Of a DNA stretch of 64,000 nt, positions 54,068-63,936 are shown one piece after another (position 1 is the stretch's first letter; each line of letters opens with the position of its first letter). Both the position numbers and the translations under genes were made by a program. The notes below the pieces were generated by a model. It ran no database searches. It was not told the origin of the DNA and saw only the letters and a program-made list of their open reading frames with translations. Origin of the DNA: Deinococcus rubellus (GTDB lineage Bacteria > Deinococcota > Deinococci > Deinococcales > Deinococcaceae); the NCBI RefSeq assembly GCF_025244745.1, contig NZ_CP104213.1:2928501-2992500 (forward strand), given 5' to 3'.

Positions 54068-54865
54068 TCAGTCCGGCGTAGCCGTGAGAACCTCTGCGGC
54101 CAGCGCCAGATCGCCCGGCTTGTCGATGTCGGTGCCAACGGCGGCGTGCGGCGTGATCAGCGCCCGCGCCTCGACCCCCAAAATGCGGCTGATCCGCGCC
54201 TCGAGTTCGGCAATTTTCAGTTGCCCCAGCAGCATCTTGACGATGAAGGCCGGGCCGACGATGCCCGCCAGCTTCAGCGGCTGCTTGCGGGCGTCCAGCA
54301 CAGCCCGCAGGCGCGGCAGGAACTTACCGATCAGCGCCGGATCGAGCAAAAACAGGTTGCCACCCGTGAAGGTGCCGTCTTTGAGGCGGGCGTAGGTACG
54401 CTTCACACCGGGGTAGCTGGCCTCGCAGACGGCCTTCTCGACAATCGGGTAGACCAGGCCCACGTCGGGGGCGCTCTCCAGCACGTCGCGCACCTGCTCA
54501 CCGCTGAGCATCGGGATGTCCGCCGTGACGACCAGTACCCGGCGCGGCGCGGCGCTGCCACTTTCACCCCGGCCTGGTTCACGGAGCGCCGCCACGCCCG
54601 CCTCAAGGTTGGCGATCAGGGTGCCCCGGTCCGTGACGCGCACGTCCACCAGCCCGGCCATCTCGGGGGTCAGCGGCCCCACGTAAGCCACCCGCGCCAC
54701 CCGTCCGGAGTCGCGCAGGGCGCGCAGCACCCACTCCCCCATCGGACGGCCCGCCACCTCGATCAGCGGTTTCACGGCCACCCCGTGAGCGGCGGCAAAA
54801 TCGTCGCCGGGATCGCCGCCGCCCAGCACCACCGCGTTCCAGCTCGCGTTCGGACCATCGTTCAT
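54068..54865 (-). CDS. MobA-like nucleotidyltransferase family protein
   Basis: A 265-residue NTP-transferase fold protein: [40 protein letters not shown] and [20 protein letters not shown] (metal-binding Asp in TADIP). The usual GxxxRMGxxK loop is replaced by [10 protein letters not shown], as in a group of uncharacterised NTP-transferases. The C-terminal half ([16 protein letters not shown]) contains the conserved VDxDxPxDL-like end. The substrate is unknown. TACCTT (54873-54878) lies 7 nt before ATG 54865, suggesting a leaderless mRNA. Confidence 0.82.
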   Translation of the reverse strand: MNDGPNASWNAVVLGGGDPGDDFAAAHGVAVKPLIEVAGRPMGEWVLRALRDSGRVARVAYVGPLTPEMAGLVDVRVTDRGTLIANLEAGVAALREPGRGESGSAAPRRVLVVTADIPMLSGEQVRDVLESAPDVGLVYPIVEKAVCEASYPGVKRTYARLKDGTFTGGNLFLLDPALIGKFLPRLRAVLDARKQPLKLAGIVGPAFIVKMLLGQLKIAELEARISRILGVEARALITPHAAVGTDIDKPGDLALAAEVLTATPD

Positions 54866-54894
54866 GAGGAGTAAGGTAGCATCCCGGCGCGGCC

Positions 54895-55305
54895 CTACAA
54901 TTGGCTCAGCAGCCGCGTCAGTGCGTAGATCAGCGTTCCCGTCAGCAGCACGCCGCCCAGCGCAGACGGCCACAGCCGGGGCAACCGCGCCACCCGGCCC
55001 CGCGCCTGAAGCAGAACCGGGGCGGGCAGGCTGCGGGCCGCGTAAGCCAGCACGGCGGGCACGATCAGCAGGTCGTCGGTGACGCCCAGCACTGGAATGC
55101 CGTCGGGAATCAGGTCGATGGGGCTGAGGGCGTACAGCAGGGCCAGCGCGGCGATCAGTTTGGCCCGAGCGCCGACGCGCCTATCTGTCAGCGACAGCAG
55201 CAGCGCCAGCGCGTCTCTCCAGACCCCCCGCAAGCGCCCCAGCGGGCTGGAGGAGCGGCGGGCCGACAGGCGCAGCGGGTTCAGGCGGGCGGGCGAGCGG
55301 TTCAT
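54895..55305 (-). CDS. YkvA-family (DUF1232) membrane protein
   Basis: A 136-residue protein with the DUF1232 core [20 protein letters not shown] directly followed by [20 protein letters not shown], the family hallmark ([18 protein letters not shown]). A basic N-terminal stretch and a C-terminal membrane helix ([19 protein letters not shown]) flank it. Function unknown. It lies 29 nt upstream of the nucleotidyltransferase gene in the same direction. Confidence 0.88.
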   Translation of the reverse strand: MNRSPARLNPLRLSARRSSSPLGRLRGVWRDALALLLSLTDRRVGARAKLIAALALLYALSPIDLIPDGIPVLGVTDDLLIVPAVLAYAARSLPAPVLLQARGRVARLPRLWPSALGGVLLTGTLIYALTRLLSQL

Positions 55306-55628
55306 ACCAGGAAATACGCAGCGAGTCGGTAAAAGTTCCGGGTGAGGACTTCTGGATGGCCCACGTCAGGTGGCCCGCTAGCGGCTTCTTGAAAACGTGG
55401 GCAAGCTGATGTGTCCCAGCAGCTCCGATCTGGACGGAGCGGCCCGTACCAGTCTGATCCCCATCACCAAGGGCCAGGGCAGGCCGCTCAAGTACCTGAC
55501 CCAGGCTCAACACCGCCGACGTGGCGGTGATCCAGAATGAACCTCGCCGCTATCGCAGAGTTTGACCCGGCGACAGGCCGCGAGAACATTGACCGTGTCC
55601 GGCCCGGCGAGAAGGCTGAAAAGGGGCC
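55306..55628. other. gene-free stretch between YkvA and the ABC pair
   Basis: About 320 bases. Two short plus-strand frames (43 codons from ATG 55408, 29 or more from ATG 55537) have normal-looking codons but match nothing I recognise; they could be debris of a lost gene. Confidence 0.35.
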
Positions 55629-56338
<710 letters not shown>

Positions 56339-56342
<4 letters not shown>

Positions 56343-57493
56343 ACCCGCCCCAGCGCTTCATTGATGCTCAGCCGCGAGGCCGAGCGGGCAGGCAGCAGGC
56401 CAGCGATGAGGCCCAGCAGCAGCGAGATGAACAGCGCCAGCAGCGTCAGGCGCGGGGTCAGGGCCGCCGCGTCGAAGCCTGCCAGGTTCTGGGTATAGAG
56501 GTTGACGCCCCAGATGCCCACCAGCCCCAGCAGCAGCCCTCCCACGCCGCCCACCAGCGAGAGCAGCAGCGACTCGGTGAGCACCAGTTCGCGCACGAAG
56601 CCGGGCCGCGCCCCGATGGCCCGCAGCGTGCCGAACTCGCGGGTGCGCTCGAAGACACCCATCATCACGGTATTGGTCACCGCCAGCCCGCCCACGATCA
56701 AGGAAATCAGCGAGATCCCGAACCTCACCGCGTCGCTGATCTTCAGTGCCCGGTCAGCGAAACTCAGAAAATCACCCTGGGTCTGGGCTTCCAGGTTGAG
56801 CGATTTGGACAGCTGATCGGCCACGGCGCGGGCCTGCTTGGGATCGTCCAGCTTGATGGCCACCATCGAGACGCGATTTTGCGCGCCCTCGGCGGCCTGC
56901 ATGGTGATGAGCGGCATGAAGATGAACGAATCGTTGAGGCCGCCCGACTTGGCCAGAATGCCCATCACTTTCACGGCGCTGCGGCGGTTGAGCCTCAGCG
57001 TGCTGCCCAGGCCCAGCTTGAGGTTCGTGGCCGCCTTGGCCCCCACCACGGCCACGCCGCTGTCCCCGGCCTTGAGGAGTCGGCCCTGGGCAATGGCCAC
57101 GTTCGAGAACACCGCATTGATGCCCTGCTCGGCAGGCAGACCGTAAAGCACCGCACTCTGCGAGGGGTCGAGGCTGCCGCGCACCGACATGATGACCGGG
57201 GTGACCCGCGTGATACCCAGCCCAGGCGCAAGCTTCTCGATGTCGCCCACGGTGCTCTGCGGCAGGTTCGGCTGCGGCGCGAAGCCCTGGGTGAAGCCGC
57301 TGAGCGACACCTGCACGTCCGGCCCGATACCGCCGAGTTCGTCGTTGAACACCTTGCGAATGCCCTCGCCCAACGACAGGAAAATCACCATGCTGGCCAC
57401 CGCCACCACGATTCCCAACGTCGTCAGGAGTGTTCTGATGGGCCGCCGGGTCAGGCCGCGCCGCGCCAATATCCACAAATCTCGCCTCTGCAC
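56339..57493 (-). CDS. MacB/FtsX-family ABC transporter permease
   Basis: A 384-residue permease. A first helix ([20 protein letters not shown]), a large extracytoplasmic MacB_PCD domain (about residues 45-245) and three C-terminal helices with the FtsX signature ([40 protein letters not shown]) are seen. GTG 57493 gives [20 protein letters not shown], a normal N-terminus; the longer open frame upstream is not coding in style. It is coupled to the ATPase gene by ATGA. Such systems move lipids, peptides or antibiotics across or out of the membrane. Confidence 0.92.
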
Positions 57494-57643
57494 GCCCGCC
57501 AGACTAGCGCCTGGGCCGTGCCGGGATGTAGGCCAAATGATACCGACTCCGGGGCCGACACAGACGCGGCAGTCCGTTCCGGAAGCTCCGAGTGCGACTT
57601 CAGACAAATCAGCGCTCCTAAAAAGTGCTAAAAGAAAGGCACC

Positions 57644-58372
57644 ATGACCCAACCCACCCCAACTCAGACCACCAGCGACGCCGCATCCAGCCTGACCATC
57701 CGCTTTCTCGGCCACTCGGCCTTTCTGTTCAGCTCAGGCGGCTTTCAGGTGCTCATTGATCCGTTCATCCAGGGCAATCCCAAGAGCCCGGTAACCCTGG
57801 ATGAAGCGCTGGGCTGGAACGTGAACGCGGTGCTGGTCAGCCACGCCCACGGCGACCACTGGGGCAACGCGCTCGACTTCGGCAAAGCGGGCATTCCGAT
57901 CATCGGCACGGCGGAGGTCGGCGGCTACGCAGGTCAGCACGGGGCGGCCAATGCCATCGGGGCCAACATCGGCGGCACCGTCAAGGGTGAGTGGGGCCAG
58001 GTCACGCTGACCCCAGCCTGGCACTCCAGCAGCTTCCCCGACGGCAGCTACGGCGGTATGCCCACCGGCCTCGTGATCGAGATGGGCGGCAAGCGGGTGT
58101 ACTTCGCGGGTGACACCGGCCGGTTTTCCGACATGGCCCTGATTGGCGAAGGCGGCCTCGATCTGGCGATCTTGCCCATCGGCGACAATTACACCATGGG
58201 ACCCATCGAGGCGGCCAAGTGCCTCGACCTCCTGAAACCCACAGCGGCAATGCCGATGCACTACGGCACCTTCCCGGCCCTGACCGGCGACCCGCAGGTG
58301 TTCGCCGCCGAGGCTGAGAAGAGGGGCGTGAAGGTGTATCTGCCAGAGCCGGGCGAAGAAATCAAGCTGTAG
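57644..58372 (+). CDS. UPF0173-family metal-dependent hydrolase
   Basis: A 242-residue metallo-beta-lactamase-fold hydrolase of the UPF0173/YtkL type. The metal motif [17 protein letters not shown] (HxHxDH) is intact. Further ligands lie in [26 protein letters not shown] and [15 protein letters not shown]. There is a 15-residue polar N-terminal extension before [20 protein letters not shown] upstream acts as ribosome binding site. The physiological substrate is unknown. Divergent from the ABC pair. Confidence 0.92.
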   Translation: MTQPTPTQTTSDAASSLTIRFLGHSAFLFSSGGFQVLIDPFIQGNPKSPVTLDEALGWNVNAVLVSHAHGDHWGNALDFGKAGIPIIGTAEVGGYAGQHGAANAIGANIGGTVKGEWGQVTLTPAWHSSSFPDGSYGGMPTGLVIEMGGKRVYFAGDTGRFSDMALIGEGGLDLAILPIGDNYTMGPIEAAKCLDLLKPTAAMPMHYGTFPALTGDPQVFAAEAEKRGVKVYLPEPGEEIKL

Positions 58373-58472
58373 GGGGCTGCTTACTCCGCCCGAATTCGTT
58401 CTGGAGTTCTCTTCGTGTCGGATGGTTCGCGTTTTGTGACAGAGTCCTGTAACCCGCTTCACCCTAGACTCA

Positions 58473-59546
58473 GTGACCGAAACCTTCAGTCCACCGCTCC
58501 GATCCCATCCGCTTCCCCTGCCGCTTCAGGACCCGCCTTACTGTGACGACACTGTGACGACGCCCGATTTTCCAAAACTCAGCGGCTACACCCTGACGCG
58601 CTCGATTGGTCGCGGCAACACGTCGCTGGTGTTTCTGGGCAGCGCCAACAATGCGCCGGAGCGCCCACTGGCCATCAAGGTTCCGCTGGGCACCACCCTG
58701 GCCAACCGCACGGCGGCGGAGCGTTTCGGCAACGAGGTGAGGCTCTCGCTGCAATTGCGCCACCCTTACCTGGTGCGCGGCTACGCGGGCACACCGTTCG
58801 GGCCAGGGGCTTACCTCGCCATGCGCTACTTTCCGGCAGGCACCCTGGCCGAGCGCCTCGAAGAAACGTTGCTGCCCCACGACGCGGCCCTGCGGGTGCT
58901 GGCCGACGTGGCGTCCGGCGTGGCCTACCTGCACCACCAGGGCGCGGTCCACCAGGACATCAAGACCCAGAACGTGTATCTGGACGACGAGCGGGCGGCG
59001 CTGGGAGACTTCGGCAACACCTACTTCGTCTCGGCGGGCGGCAACGTGTCGGGCAGTCCCTTCTACATGGCCCCGGAGATCTATCACGGCGAGGCCAGCA
59101 GCGCCCAGAGCGACGTGTACAGCCTGGGCGTGCTGGCCTACGAACTGCTCTCGGGCATGCGGCCCCACGTGGGCAACAGCTACGAGGAACTGATGATCTC
59201 GCACCTGACCCGCTTTCCCTCGCCGGTGACGGCCAGTAACCGCCAGGTGCCGCGCCCGCTCTCACGCCTGATCGAGCTGGCGATGGCCAAAAAGCCGCAG
59301 GACCGTCCGTCCTCGGCAGCGCTGCGCCGCGCCCTCCTGGAAGCGCTGGGCGAGGAAGACGAGCAGATCGAGCTGGAGGACCTTCCCGAGAACGCCTCGG
59401 CCCCCGCCGCCCGCGCCATCATGGGCCGTCACCAGCACCTGCCCACGCTGCCCACACCGCGCGACCTGGCTTCCTCCGCCGAGCCGGACAACAGACCCGG
59501 CAAGCCTGAGCCGAAAAGCTGGAATCCCTTCAAGCGCAAGAAGTGA
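58473..59546 (+). CDS. serine/threonine protein kinase
   Basis: A 357-residue Hanks-type kinase without a membrane segment. It has the P-loop SIGRGNTSLVFLGSANN, the lysine LAIKVPLG, the catalytic loop AVHQDIKTQNVYLDD (HQD instead of HRD; Asp and Asn kept), DFGNTYFVSAGG and APEIYHG, with subdomain IX SDVYSLGVLAYELLSG. About 60 C-terminal residues are Pro/Ala/Glu-rich and end basic. The start is uncertain: TAGACT at 58465-58470 is too close to GTG 58473, and GTG 58554 (VTTPDFPKLSGYTL) gives a more usual N-terminus. Targets unknown. Confidence 0.9.
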   Translation: MTETFSPPLRSHPLPLPLQDPPYCDDTVTTPDFPKLSGYTLTRSIGRGNTSLVFLGSANNAPERPLAIKVPLGTTLANRTAAERFGNEVRLSLQLRHPYLVRGYAGTPFGPGAYLAMRYFPAGTLAERLEETLLPHDAALRVLADVASGVAYLHHQGAVHQDIKTQNVYLDDERAALGDFGNTYFVSAGGNVSGSPFYMAPEIYHGEASSAQSDVYSLGVLAYELLSGMRPHVGNSYEELMISHLTRFPSPVTASNRQVPRPLSRLIELAMAKKPQDRPSSAALRRALLEALGEEDEQIELEDLPENASAPAARAIMGRHQHLPTLPTPRDLASSAEPDNRPGKPEPKSWNPFKRKK

Positions 59547-59564
59547 GCTTCAGCGGTGGCACAG

Positions 59565-60002
59565 CTAGCGGTGGTATGGCTCGCCCGCCGAGATGGTCGC
59601 CGAGCGGTAGAGCGCCTCACCCATGACCACCATCGCCAGATCGTGCGGCAAGGTCAGACGGCCCAGGCTCCACAGCGCCCTGGCTGCCGCCCGCAGCCCG
59701 TCACTGTGCCCGTCAGGGCCGCCGATGCAGAAGGCCAGCTCGCCGGTGCCCTGCACACCCTGACGCTCGATGTAGGCGCTCAGCTCCTCGCTGCTCCACT
59801 GCTGGCCGCGCGGGTCGAGGGCGATGATTGGGGCGCGGCCCGCCGCCTTCAGCATCGCCTCACCCTCCTTTACCGGCGTGCTGCCCGCCAGCTGGGTCAC
59901 CTTGAGCTTGTGATAGTGCCCCAGCCGCCCGGTGTACTCGGCCCATCCGGCACGGGCGTAGGCGAGTTTGGGCGCACCGACGGTGATCAGGTGCAGACGC
60001 AT
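59565..60002 (-). CDS. rlmH: 23S rRNA (pseudouridine1915-N3)-methyltransferase RlmH
   Basis: A 145-residue SPOUT-fold methyltransferase that modifies pseudouridine 1915 in helix 69 after 70S formation. The family ends are clear: MRLHLITVGAPKLAYARAGW at the start, IIALDPRGQQWSSEELSAYI, ELAFCIGGPDGHSDGLRAAA with the SAM-site glycines, and the conserved tail PHDLAMVVMGEALYRS to GEPYHR. It lies 37 nt after the GIY-YIG-like gene in the same direction. Confidence 0.96.
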   Translation of the reverse strand: MRLHLITVGAPKLAYARAGWAEYTGRLGHYHKLKVTQLAGSTPVKEGEAMLKAAGRAPIIALDPRGQQWSSEELSAYIERQGVQGTGELAFCIGGPDGHSDGLRAAARALWSLGRLTLPHDLAMVVMGEALYRSATISAGEPYHR

Positions 60003-60039
60003 GGCGAGAGGTTAGCGCAGACAGATCAGCGCAGACGGG

Positions 60040-60399
60040 TTAGCGCAGGCCTCTGGCGTTCCCGGGTCTGGGCGGCAGGTTCAGCCGCTCGCGGTGCAAG
60101 GCTTCGAGTTCGGTCAGTTCAGCGCTGTAGTCGTGATCGGCGGGCTTGCCGGGATCGGAGCTGAGTTCGTCCAGCAGCTCAAGCCCAAAAGCGTCCGGAC
60201 CGCTCTCTTTCCAGCGCCGCTGAATGTCCTTGTCGGGGTACAGCCCTGCGTCGAGCTGAAAGCGCACACGGTTGAGACTGCCCTCCACATGCGGACTCCA
60301 GTCGGTCATCACCTGACCCGACGCCAGGCAGCGCAGGACGTAGATACCCATTTTTGGGGTGAAGTTCTTGTAGGCGCGGGGCCGGATCGTCTGGGTCAT
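60040..60399 (-). CDS. GIY-YIG-like protein, degenerate active site
   Basis: A 119-residue protein whose first half follows the GIY-YIG fold: KMGIYVLRCLASGQVMTDWS, then LNRVRFQLDAGLYPDKDIQR and RWKESGPDAFGLELLDELSS. The first GIY is present, but the YIG tyrosine/glycine segment reads VMTDWS. The Arg and the late Glu positions are plausible, so nuclease activity is doubtful. ATG 60399 is used; GTG-type codons a few residues up are possible. It sits 24 nt after the M29 gene and 37 nt before rlmH, so the three probably form an operon. Confidence 0.72.
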   Translation of the reverse strand: MTQTIRPRAYKNFTPKMGIYVLRCLASGQVMTDWSPHVEGSLNRVRFQLDAGLYPDKDIQRRWKESGPDAFGLELLDELSSDPGKPADHDYSAELTELEALHRERLNLPPRPGNARGLR

Positions 60400-60423
60400 G
60401 TTGGTTGCTCCATCCACTTTGTT

Positions 60424-61683
60424 TCAGGTCGTCAGGCCCTCGATGGCCCACTCGCCGCCGCGCATTAGCGGCGCGCGGCGGCCGCCTTCGTGCAGGCCGT
60501 CCACGTTCATGCTGGGCGTGCCGATCATCCAGTCCACGTGGATCAGCGAATCGTTGCCGCCACTCGCAGCGGGGTCGGCGCTGAAGGTGAATTCGTAGGC
60601 GCGGCCCAGAGCGATGTGCGAGGCGGCGTTCTCGTCGAAGAGGGTGTTGTAGAAGAGCCGACCGATCTGCGCGACAGGCGCGCTGGCCGCGACCAGGGCC
60701 ACTTCCCCGATACGGCGCGCGCCCTCGTCGGTGTCGAGCAGCTTGAGAAACGTCGCCTCGCCTTTGCTGGCACTGCCCTCCACGATCTGGCCGCCCGCGA
60801 AGCGCACCCGGATACCCTCCACGATTTCGCCCCTGACCAGCAGCGGCTTGCTGGCCACCGCCACGCCGTCCACCCGGTCCCGGTGCGGCGCGGTGAACAC
60901 CTCGTCGGTGGGCAGATTCGGCACGATCCGCACGCCTGCTGCCGTGGTGTCCTCCACTCCGGCCCACAGGTGGCCGTCCGCCAGGCCCACCGTCAGGTCG
61001 GTCTCGCCGTCAGGATCGGAGAAGTGCAGCGCCTGGAAGTGCTGAGTATTCAGGAAGTCGCGCACTGCCCCCAGCCGGACGATGTGGGCCTGCCAGGCCG
61101 CCACCGGGTCGGGTGCGTCGGCCCGCGTCACCCTGAAGATGTCGCGCCACAAAGCCGACACCGCCTGCGCCTCACCCAGTTCGGGGTACACCTTCGTGGC
61201 CCAGGCCGGAATGCTGATGCCGCCGATGCTCCAGGCCACCTCGAAACCCATCATCTTCTGGCTGACCGGCCTCATGGCCTGTGCCCGCCGCTTGGCGCTG
61301 ATGGCTTGGCGCTCGGCATCGGCCCCGGCCATGATGGTGGGATCGGAGCCGTCCAGGGCCAGAAACGAGTAGCCGTCCTCAATCATCTTGAGGCTCTCGT
61401 CGATCAGCCAGCCGGGCAGGTATTCAATCGCCGCGTCCGACGCCTCGTCGATTCGCAGACGGGCCAGGTGCTCGTCGTGGTAGCGCACCACCACGCTCTC
61501 GGCTCCGGCGCGGTAGGCGCTGCGGGCCACCAGACGGGCCAGTTCGGCGGCCTCCAGCGGCGCGTTGACGAGCAGCTTGCCGCCCGGCTGGAGGTTGACG
61601 CCCACCCGGACAAGCAGTTCGGCGTACCCGGCGAGCTGAGTCTGGAAATCCTGGGCGGCGGCAGGCAAAGTCAGGGAAGTCAT
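60424..61683 (-). CDS. M29-family metallo-aminopeptidase, copy 2
   Basis: A 419-residue paralogue of the 25.8-27.0 kb aminopeptidase, with the same M29 hallmarks: TDLTVGLADGHLWAGVED, DEGARRIGEVALVAASAP, LFYNTLFDENAASHIALGRA and SLIHVDWMIGTPSMNVDG. I prefer ATG 61683 because TAGCAT (61691-61696) then lies 7 nt upstream as in other leaderless genes; ATG 61692 would add three residues and overlap the -10 box. It heads an operon with the GIY-YIG-like gene and rlmH. Confidence 0.93.
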   Translation of the reverse strand: MTSLTLPAAAQDFQTQLAGYAELLVRVGVNLQPGGKLLVNAPLEAAELARLVARSAYRAGAESVVVRYHDEHLARLRIDEASDAAIEYLPGWLIDESLKMIEDGYSFLALDGSDPTIMAGADAERQAISAKRRAQAMRPVSQKMMGFEVAWSIGGISIPAWATKVYPELGEAQAVSALWRDIFRVTRADAPDPVAAWQAHIVRLGAVRDFLNTQHFQALHFSDPDGETDLTVGLADGHLWAGVEDTTAAGVRIVPNLPTDEVFTAPHRDRVDGVAVASKPLLVRGEIVEGIRVRFAGGQIVEGSASKGEATFLKLLDTDEGARRIGEVALVAASAPVAQIGRLFYNTLFDENAASHIALGRAYEFTFSADPAASGGNDSLIHVDWMIGTPSMNVDGLHEGGRRAPLMRGGEWAIEGLTT

Positions 61684-61739
61684 GCCGTTCATGCTACCCT
61701 CCCGCCGCTGTGGGCTGCCGGTACACGCCCTTCTCGCGC

Positions 61740-62123
61740 TTCAGCAGCCGCGCATGATAAGTTCGCGGCGCAGCGTGAAGAAGCCGGGATGGTACGCGCC
61801 CAGCCGTTCGTTAGCCCGGCCTTGTCGAGCTGGGCCAGGTGGCGGCTGACGGTGGCCGCCGAGAGACTCAGGAGTTGCGAGAGATCTTCGCTGCTGGGCG
61901 CTGCTCAAACCTGCTCCCGCTGGCCTGACTCCTGCCGATCTGACTCTCGCTGATTTGAACGGCGCTGGCGCTCAGCCACCCTGAATCCGGCCCGGTGAAT
62001 CTCCAGCGCGCTCCCGGGCGTATCCAGCCGCACGCGGACCCTGGCGGCCCCAGGTTCGTCGCCCTCGGTGCGGGCCAGTGCTCCGCCGCGCCAGGCGTTG
62101 ACGAGCAGGCGCTGAATCGTCAT
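61740..62123 (-). pseudogene. decayed ArsR-type transcriptional regulator
   Basis: On the minus strand a frame from ATG 62123 runs 72 codons to a TGA (61905-61907). In the same frame beyond the stop comes SSEDLSQLLSLSAATVSRHL then AQLDKAGLTNGW, which is the helix-turn-helix of ArsR-family repressors (DLSxxLxLSxxTVSRHLxxLxxAGL). After about 61810 the text continues in another frame (YHPGFFTLRRELIMRGC). One in-frame stop and at least one frameshift make it a pseudogene. A 6-bp inverted repeat just upstream may be its old operator. Confidence 0.5.
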
Positions 62124-62154
62124 CTCAAAAACTCAGCGGGATCAGTGCTACTCA

Positions 62155-62172
62155 TTTCGATGTTCCTCGAAA
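62155..62172. promoter_or_regulatory. inverted repeat, possible operator
   Basis: TTTCGA-N6-TCGAAA is perfect over both half-sites and lies between the decayed regulator and yjbQ, 32 nt beyond the regulator start. Confidence 0.35.
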
Positions 62173-62232
62173 CAAATCGAGTCCACTTCAGACTCCTTCG
62201 GAGTGGGCCACCTGGCCTGGCCGGGGCAGCGC

Positions 62233-62238
62233 TAGGCT
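62233..62238 (+). promoter_or_regulatory. -10 box for leaderless yjbQ mRNA
   Basis: TAGGCT ends 6 nt before ATG 62245. Confidence 0.45.
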
Positions 62239-62244
62239 TGCACT

Positions 62245-62667
62245 ATGTGGCACCAGACTGAACTGATCCTGCGCCCGCATCCGCGCGGCTTTCACCTGAT
62301 CACCCGCGAGGTGGTGGCCGCCCTACCGGAACTTGCCAGCCTACGGATCGGCCTGCTTCACGTTTTCATTCAGCACACCAGCGCTTCTCTCACCGTCAAC
62401 GAAAATGCCGCGCCAGACGTGCGGCGCGACTTCGAGCGCCACTTCAACCACAGTGTGCCGGACGGCTGGGCCGGGTTCGAGCACACCCAGGAGGGCGACG
62501 ACGACATGGCGGCCCACATCAAGGCCAGCTTGCTGGGACCCAGTCTGAGTCTGCCGGTGCGGGACGGGCGACTGGCCCTGGGACGCTGGCAGGGCCTGTA
62601 TCTGTGCGAACACCGGGACCGGGGCGAAGCGAGGTCGCTGCTCCTGACACTGACGGGCGAGCCGTGA
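62245..62667 (+). CDS. yjbQ: YjbQ/UPF0047-family protein
   Basis: A 140-residue protein of UPF0047, annotated in many genomes as secondary thiamine-phosphate synthase because E. coli YjbQ shows weak thiamine-phosphate synthase activity. Conserved text is HTSASLTVNENAAPDVRRDF and AGFEHTQEGDDDMAAHIKAS, with metal-binding His residues. The end GRWQGLYLCEHRDRGEARSL contains the usual GTWQxIxLxExRxxxxxR. Its true physiological role is uncertain. It is divergent from the decayed regulator. Confidence 0.92.
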   Translation: MWHQTELILRPHPRGFHLITREVVAALPELASLRIGLLHVFIQHTSASLTVNENAAPDVRRDFERHFNHSVPDGWAGFEHTQEGDDDMAAHIKASLLGPSLSLPVRDGRLALGRWQGLYLCEHRDRGEARSLLLTLTGEP

Positions 62668-62995
62668 AGGAGTGGTGAGGGCTGCGCCGCCCGCCCGCTC
62701 ACCGGGACGCGTGATAGGCTGAGACAGCCGCGCACCGCGAGCGCGCTCAGTCGCCCCGGTCACGACAATTCAGCTTTTTCCCGTCTCCCGGTTTCATTGA
62801 AAGGGAGTGAGGCCATGTTGCGGCTGAGTTCCTCCGGCCTGAACCAGCCCGCCCGGCTTCCAGAGCGGTGCGGCGCACGCTGAAGCCGGGCGACCCGAAC
62901 CCGGCCTCCCCCGCTCAGGATTGTTCACCGAGTCTATATTCGTTCTCATTTCCCCGCGCCCTTCCCAGGAGGGAAACGCCACAAGGAGCCTTGCC
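62668..62995. other. gene-poor stretch after yjbQ
   Basis: About 330 bases with no recognised gene. A 22-codon frame (ATG 62815 to stop at 62883) has a purine-rich AGGGAGTGAGG just before it but no known product; TATATT at 62935-62940 could be the -10 box of the following gene. Confidence 0.35.
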
Positions 62996-63343
62996 ATGCC
63001 GCATTCCACCGAGCCGGTCACCGCCCCCGAAACCGCTGTCACCCGCACCCCAGGCCGCGCCCCGCTGCGCAAACTGCGCGGGCATTACCGGGCCACCCAG
63101 CGCAACGGTGGGTATTATCTCCAGATTCCCGAAGCGTACTCGCCTGCCGGAGTGGTGACTGAGGACTGGGCCGCCGATCTGGTGACGCTGCGCGAGACAT
63201 TGGAGGCGCGACTCGATCCCCGTGTGGAGGTCACCACACAGGTGGGCGCGCTGCTGTGGCGCTTCAACGCGACCAACGGCAGCCTCAACACCAGCGCCAG
63301 CTTCCAGGGCCGGGCGCAGGCGTTGCCCAAAACGGTGGCGTAA
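62996..63343 (+). CDS. hypothetical protein
   Basis: A 115-residue protein I do not recognise. ATG 62996 follows AAGGAG (62983-62988) by 7 nt, which fixes the start. The first 35 residues are Pro/Thr/Ala-rich and probably disordered. The rest (GHYRATQRNGGYYLQIPEAY, then DLVTLRETLEARLDPRVEVT and NGSLNTSASFQGRAQ) looks like a small folded domain with beta strands. No membrane segment, no Cys, no catalytic signature. Convergent with the VIT-family transporter gene. Confidence 0.68.
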   Translation: MPHSTEPVTAPETAVTRTPGRAPLRKLRGHYRATQRNGGYYLQIPEAYSPAGVVTEDWAADLVTLRETLEARLDPRVEVTTQVGALLWRFNATNGSLNTSASFQGRAQALPKTVA

Positions 63344-63355
63344 AAGTAGCCCTGC

Positions 63356-63901
63356 TCAGTTTCCTGCGCCCAGCCTGCCCAGCCAGACACCCACCGCAAA
63401 CACCACGCCGCCGCCCACGATGACCTGCAAAACGGTCTGGGCCAGCGGGCTTTTCATGAAGTGGAATCGGACATAGGCGATGATCAGCAGCTCGACGACG
63501 ACCACCACGTAGGCCAGCAGCAGGGCTGTGTGGAGGTCGGGAAGCAGGAACGGCAGGGTGTGGAGCATGCCGCCCAGCAAGGTGGCCACGCCAGTGATGA
63601 CGCCGCGCCCGATGGGTGTGCCGCGCCCCGACACCACCCCGTCGTCGGAGAGGGCCTCGGCCAGTCCCATGCTGATGGCCGCGCCGACTGAAGTTGCCAA
63701 ACCGATGAAAAAAGCGTCCATTGGCTTGCCAGTAATTCCGGCGGTGGCGAAGATCGGCGCGAGGGTACTGACCGAGCCGTCCATCAGCCCCAGCAGAGCG
63801 GGCTGGACTTTTTGCAAAATGAAGGACTGGTTTTGACTGTCCTGCACGGGAGAGGCGTCCAGGTAGGGAGTGGAGGCGGCGGGGTTCGGCTTCTTGATCA
63901 T
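63356..63901 (-). CDS. VIT/CCC1-family metal transporter
   Basis: A 181-residue membrane protein with about four or five helices, related to vacuolar iron transporter-like proteins: [20 protein letters not shown] then [20 protein letters not shown] and [20 protein letters not shown], with a glycine-rich last helix ([20 protein letters not shown]). The family moves Fe2+ or Mn2+ out of the cytoplasm. A Fur-type palindrome covers its -35 region, supporting an iron or manganese role. TAGAGT (63908-63913) lies 6 nt before ATG 63901, so the mRNA is probably leaderless. Confidence 0.85.
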   Translation of the reverse strand: MIKKPNPAASTPYLDASPVQDSQNQSFILQKVQPALLGLMDGSVSTLAPIFATAGITGKPMDAFFIGLATSVGAAISMGLAEALSDDGVVSGRGTPIGRGVITGVATLLGGMLHTLPFLLPDLHTALLLAYVVVVVELLIIAYVRFHFMKSPLAQTVLQVIVGGGVVFAVGVWLGRLGAGN

Positions 63902-63907
63902 CCCGCG

Positions 63908-63936
63908 ACTCTATTCTTATTGAAAATCATTCTCAA
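63908..63936 (-). promoter_or_regulatory. promoter of the VIT-family gene
   Basis: Minus strand: TTGAGA (63936-63931), 17-nt spacer, TAGAGT (63913-63908), then 6 nt to the start codon. Confidence 0.6.
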
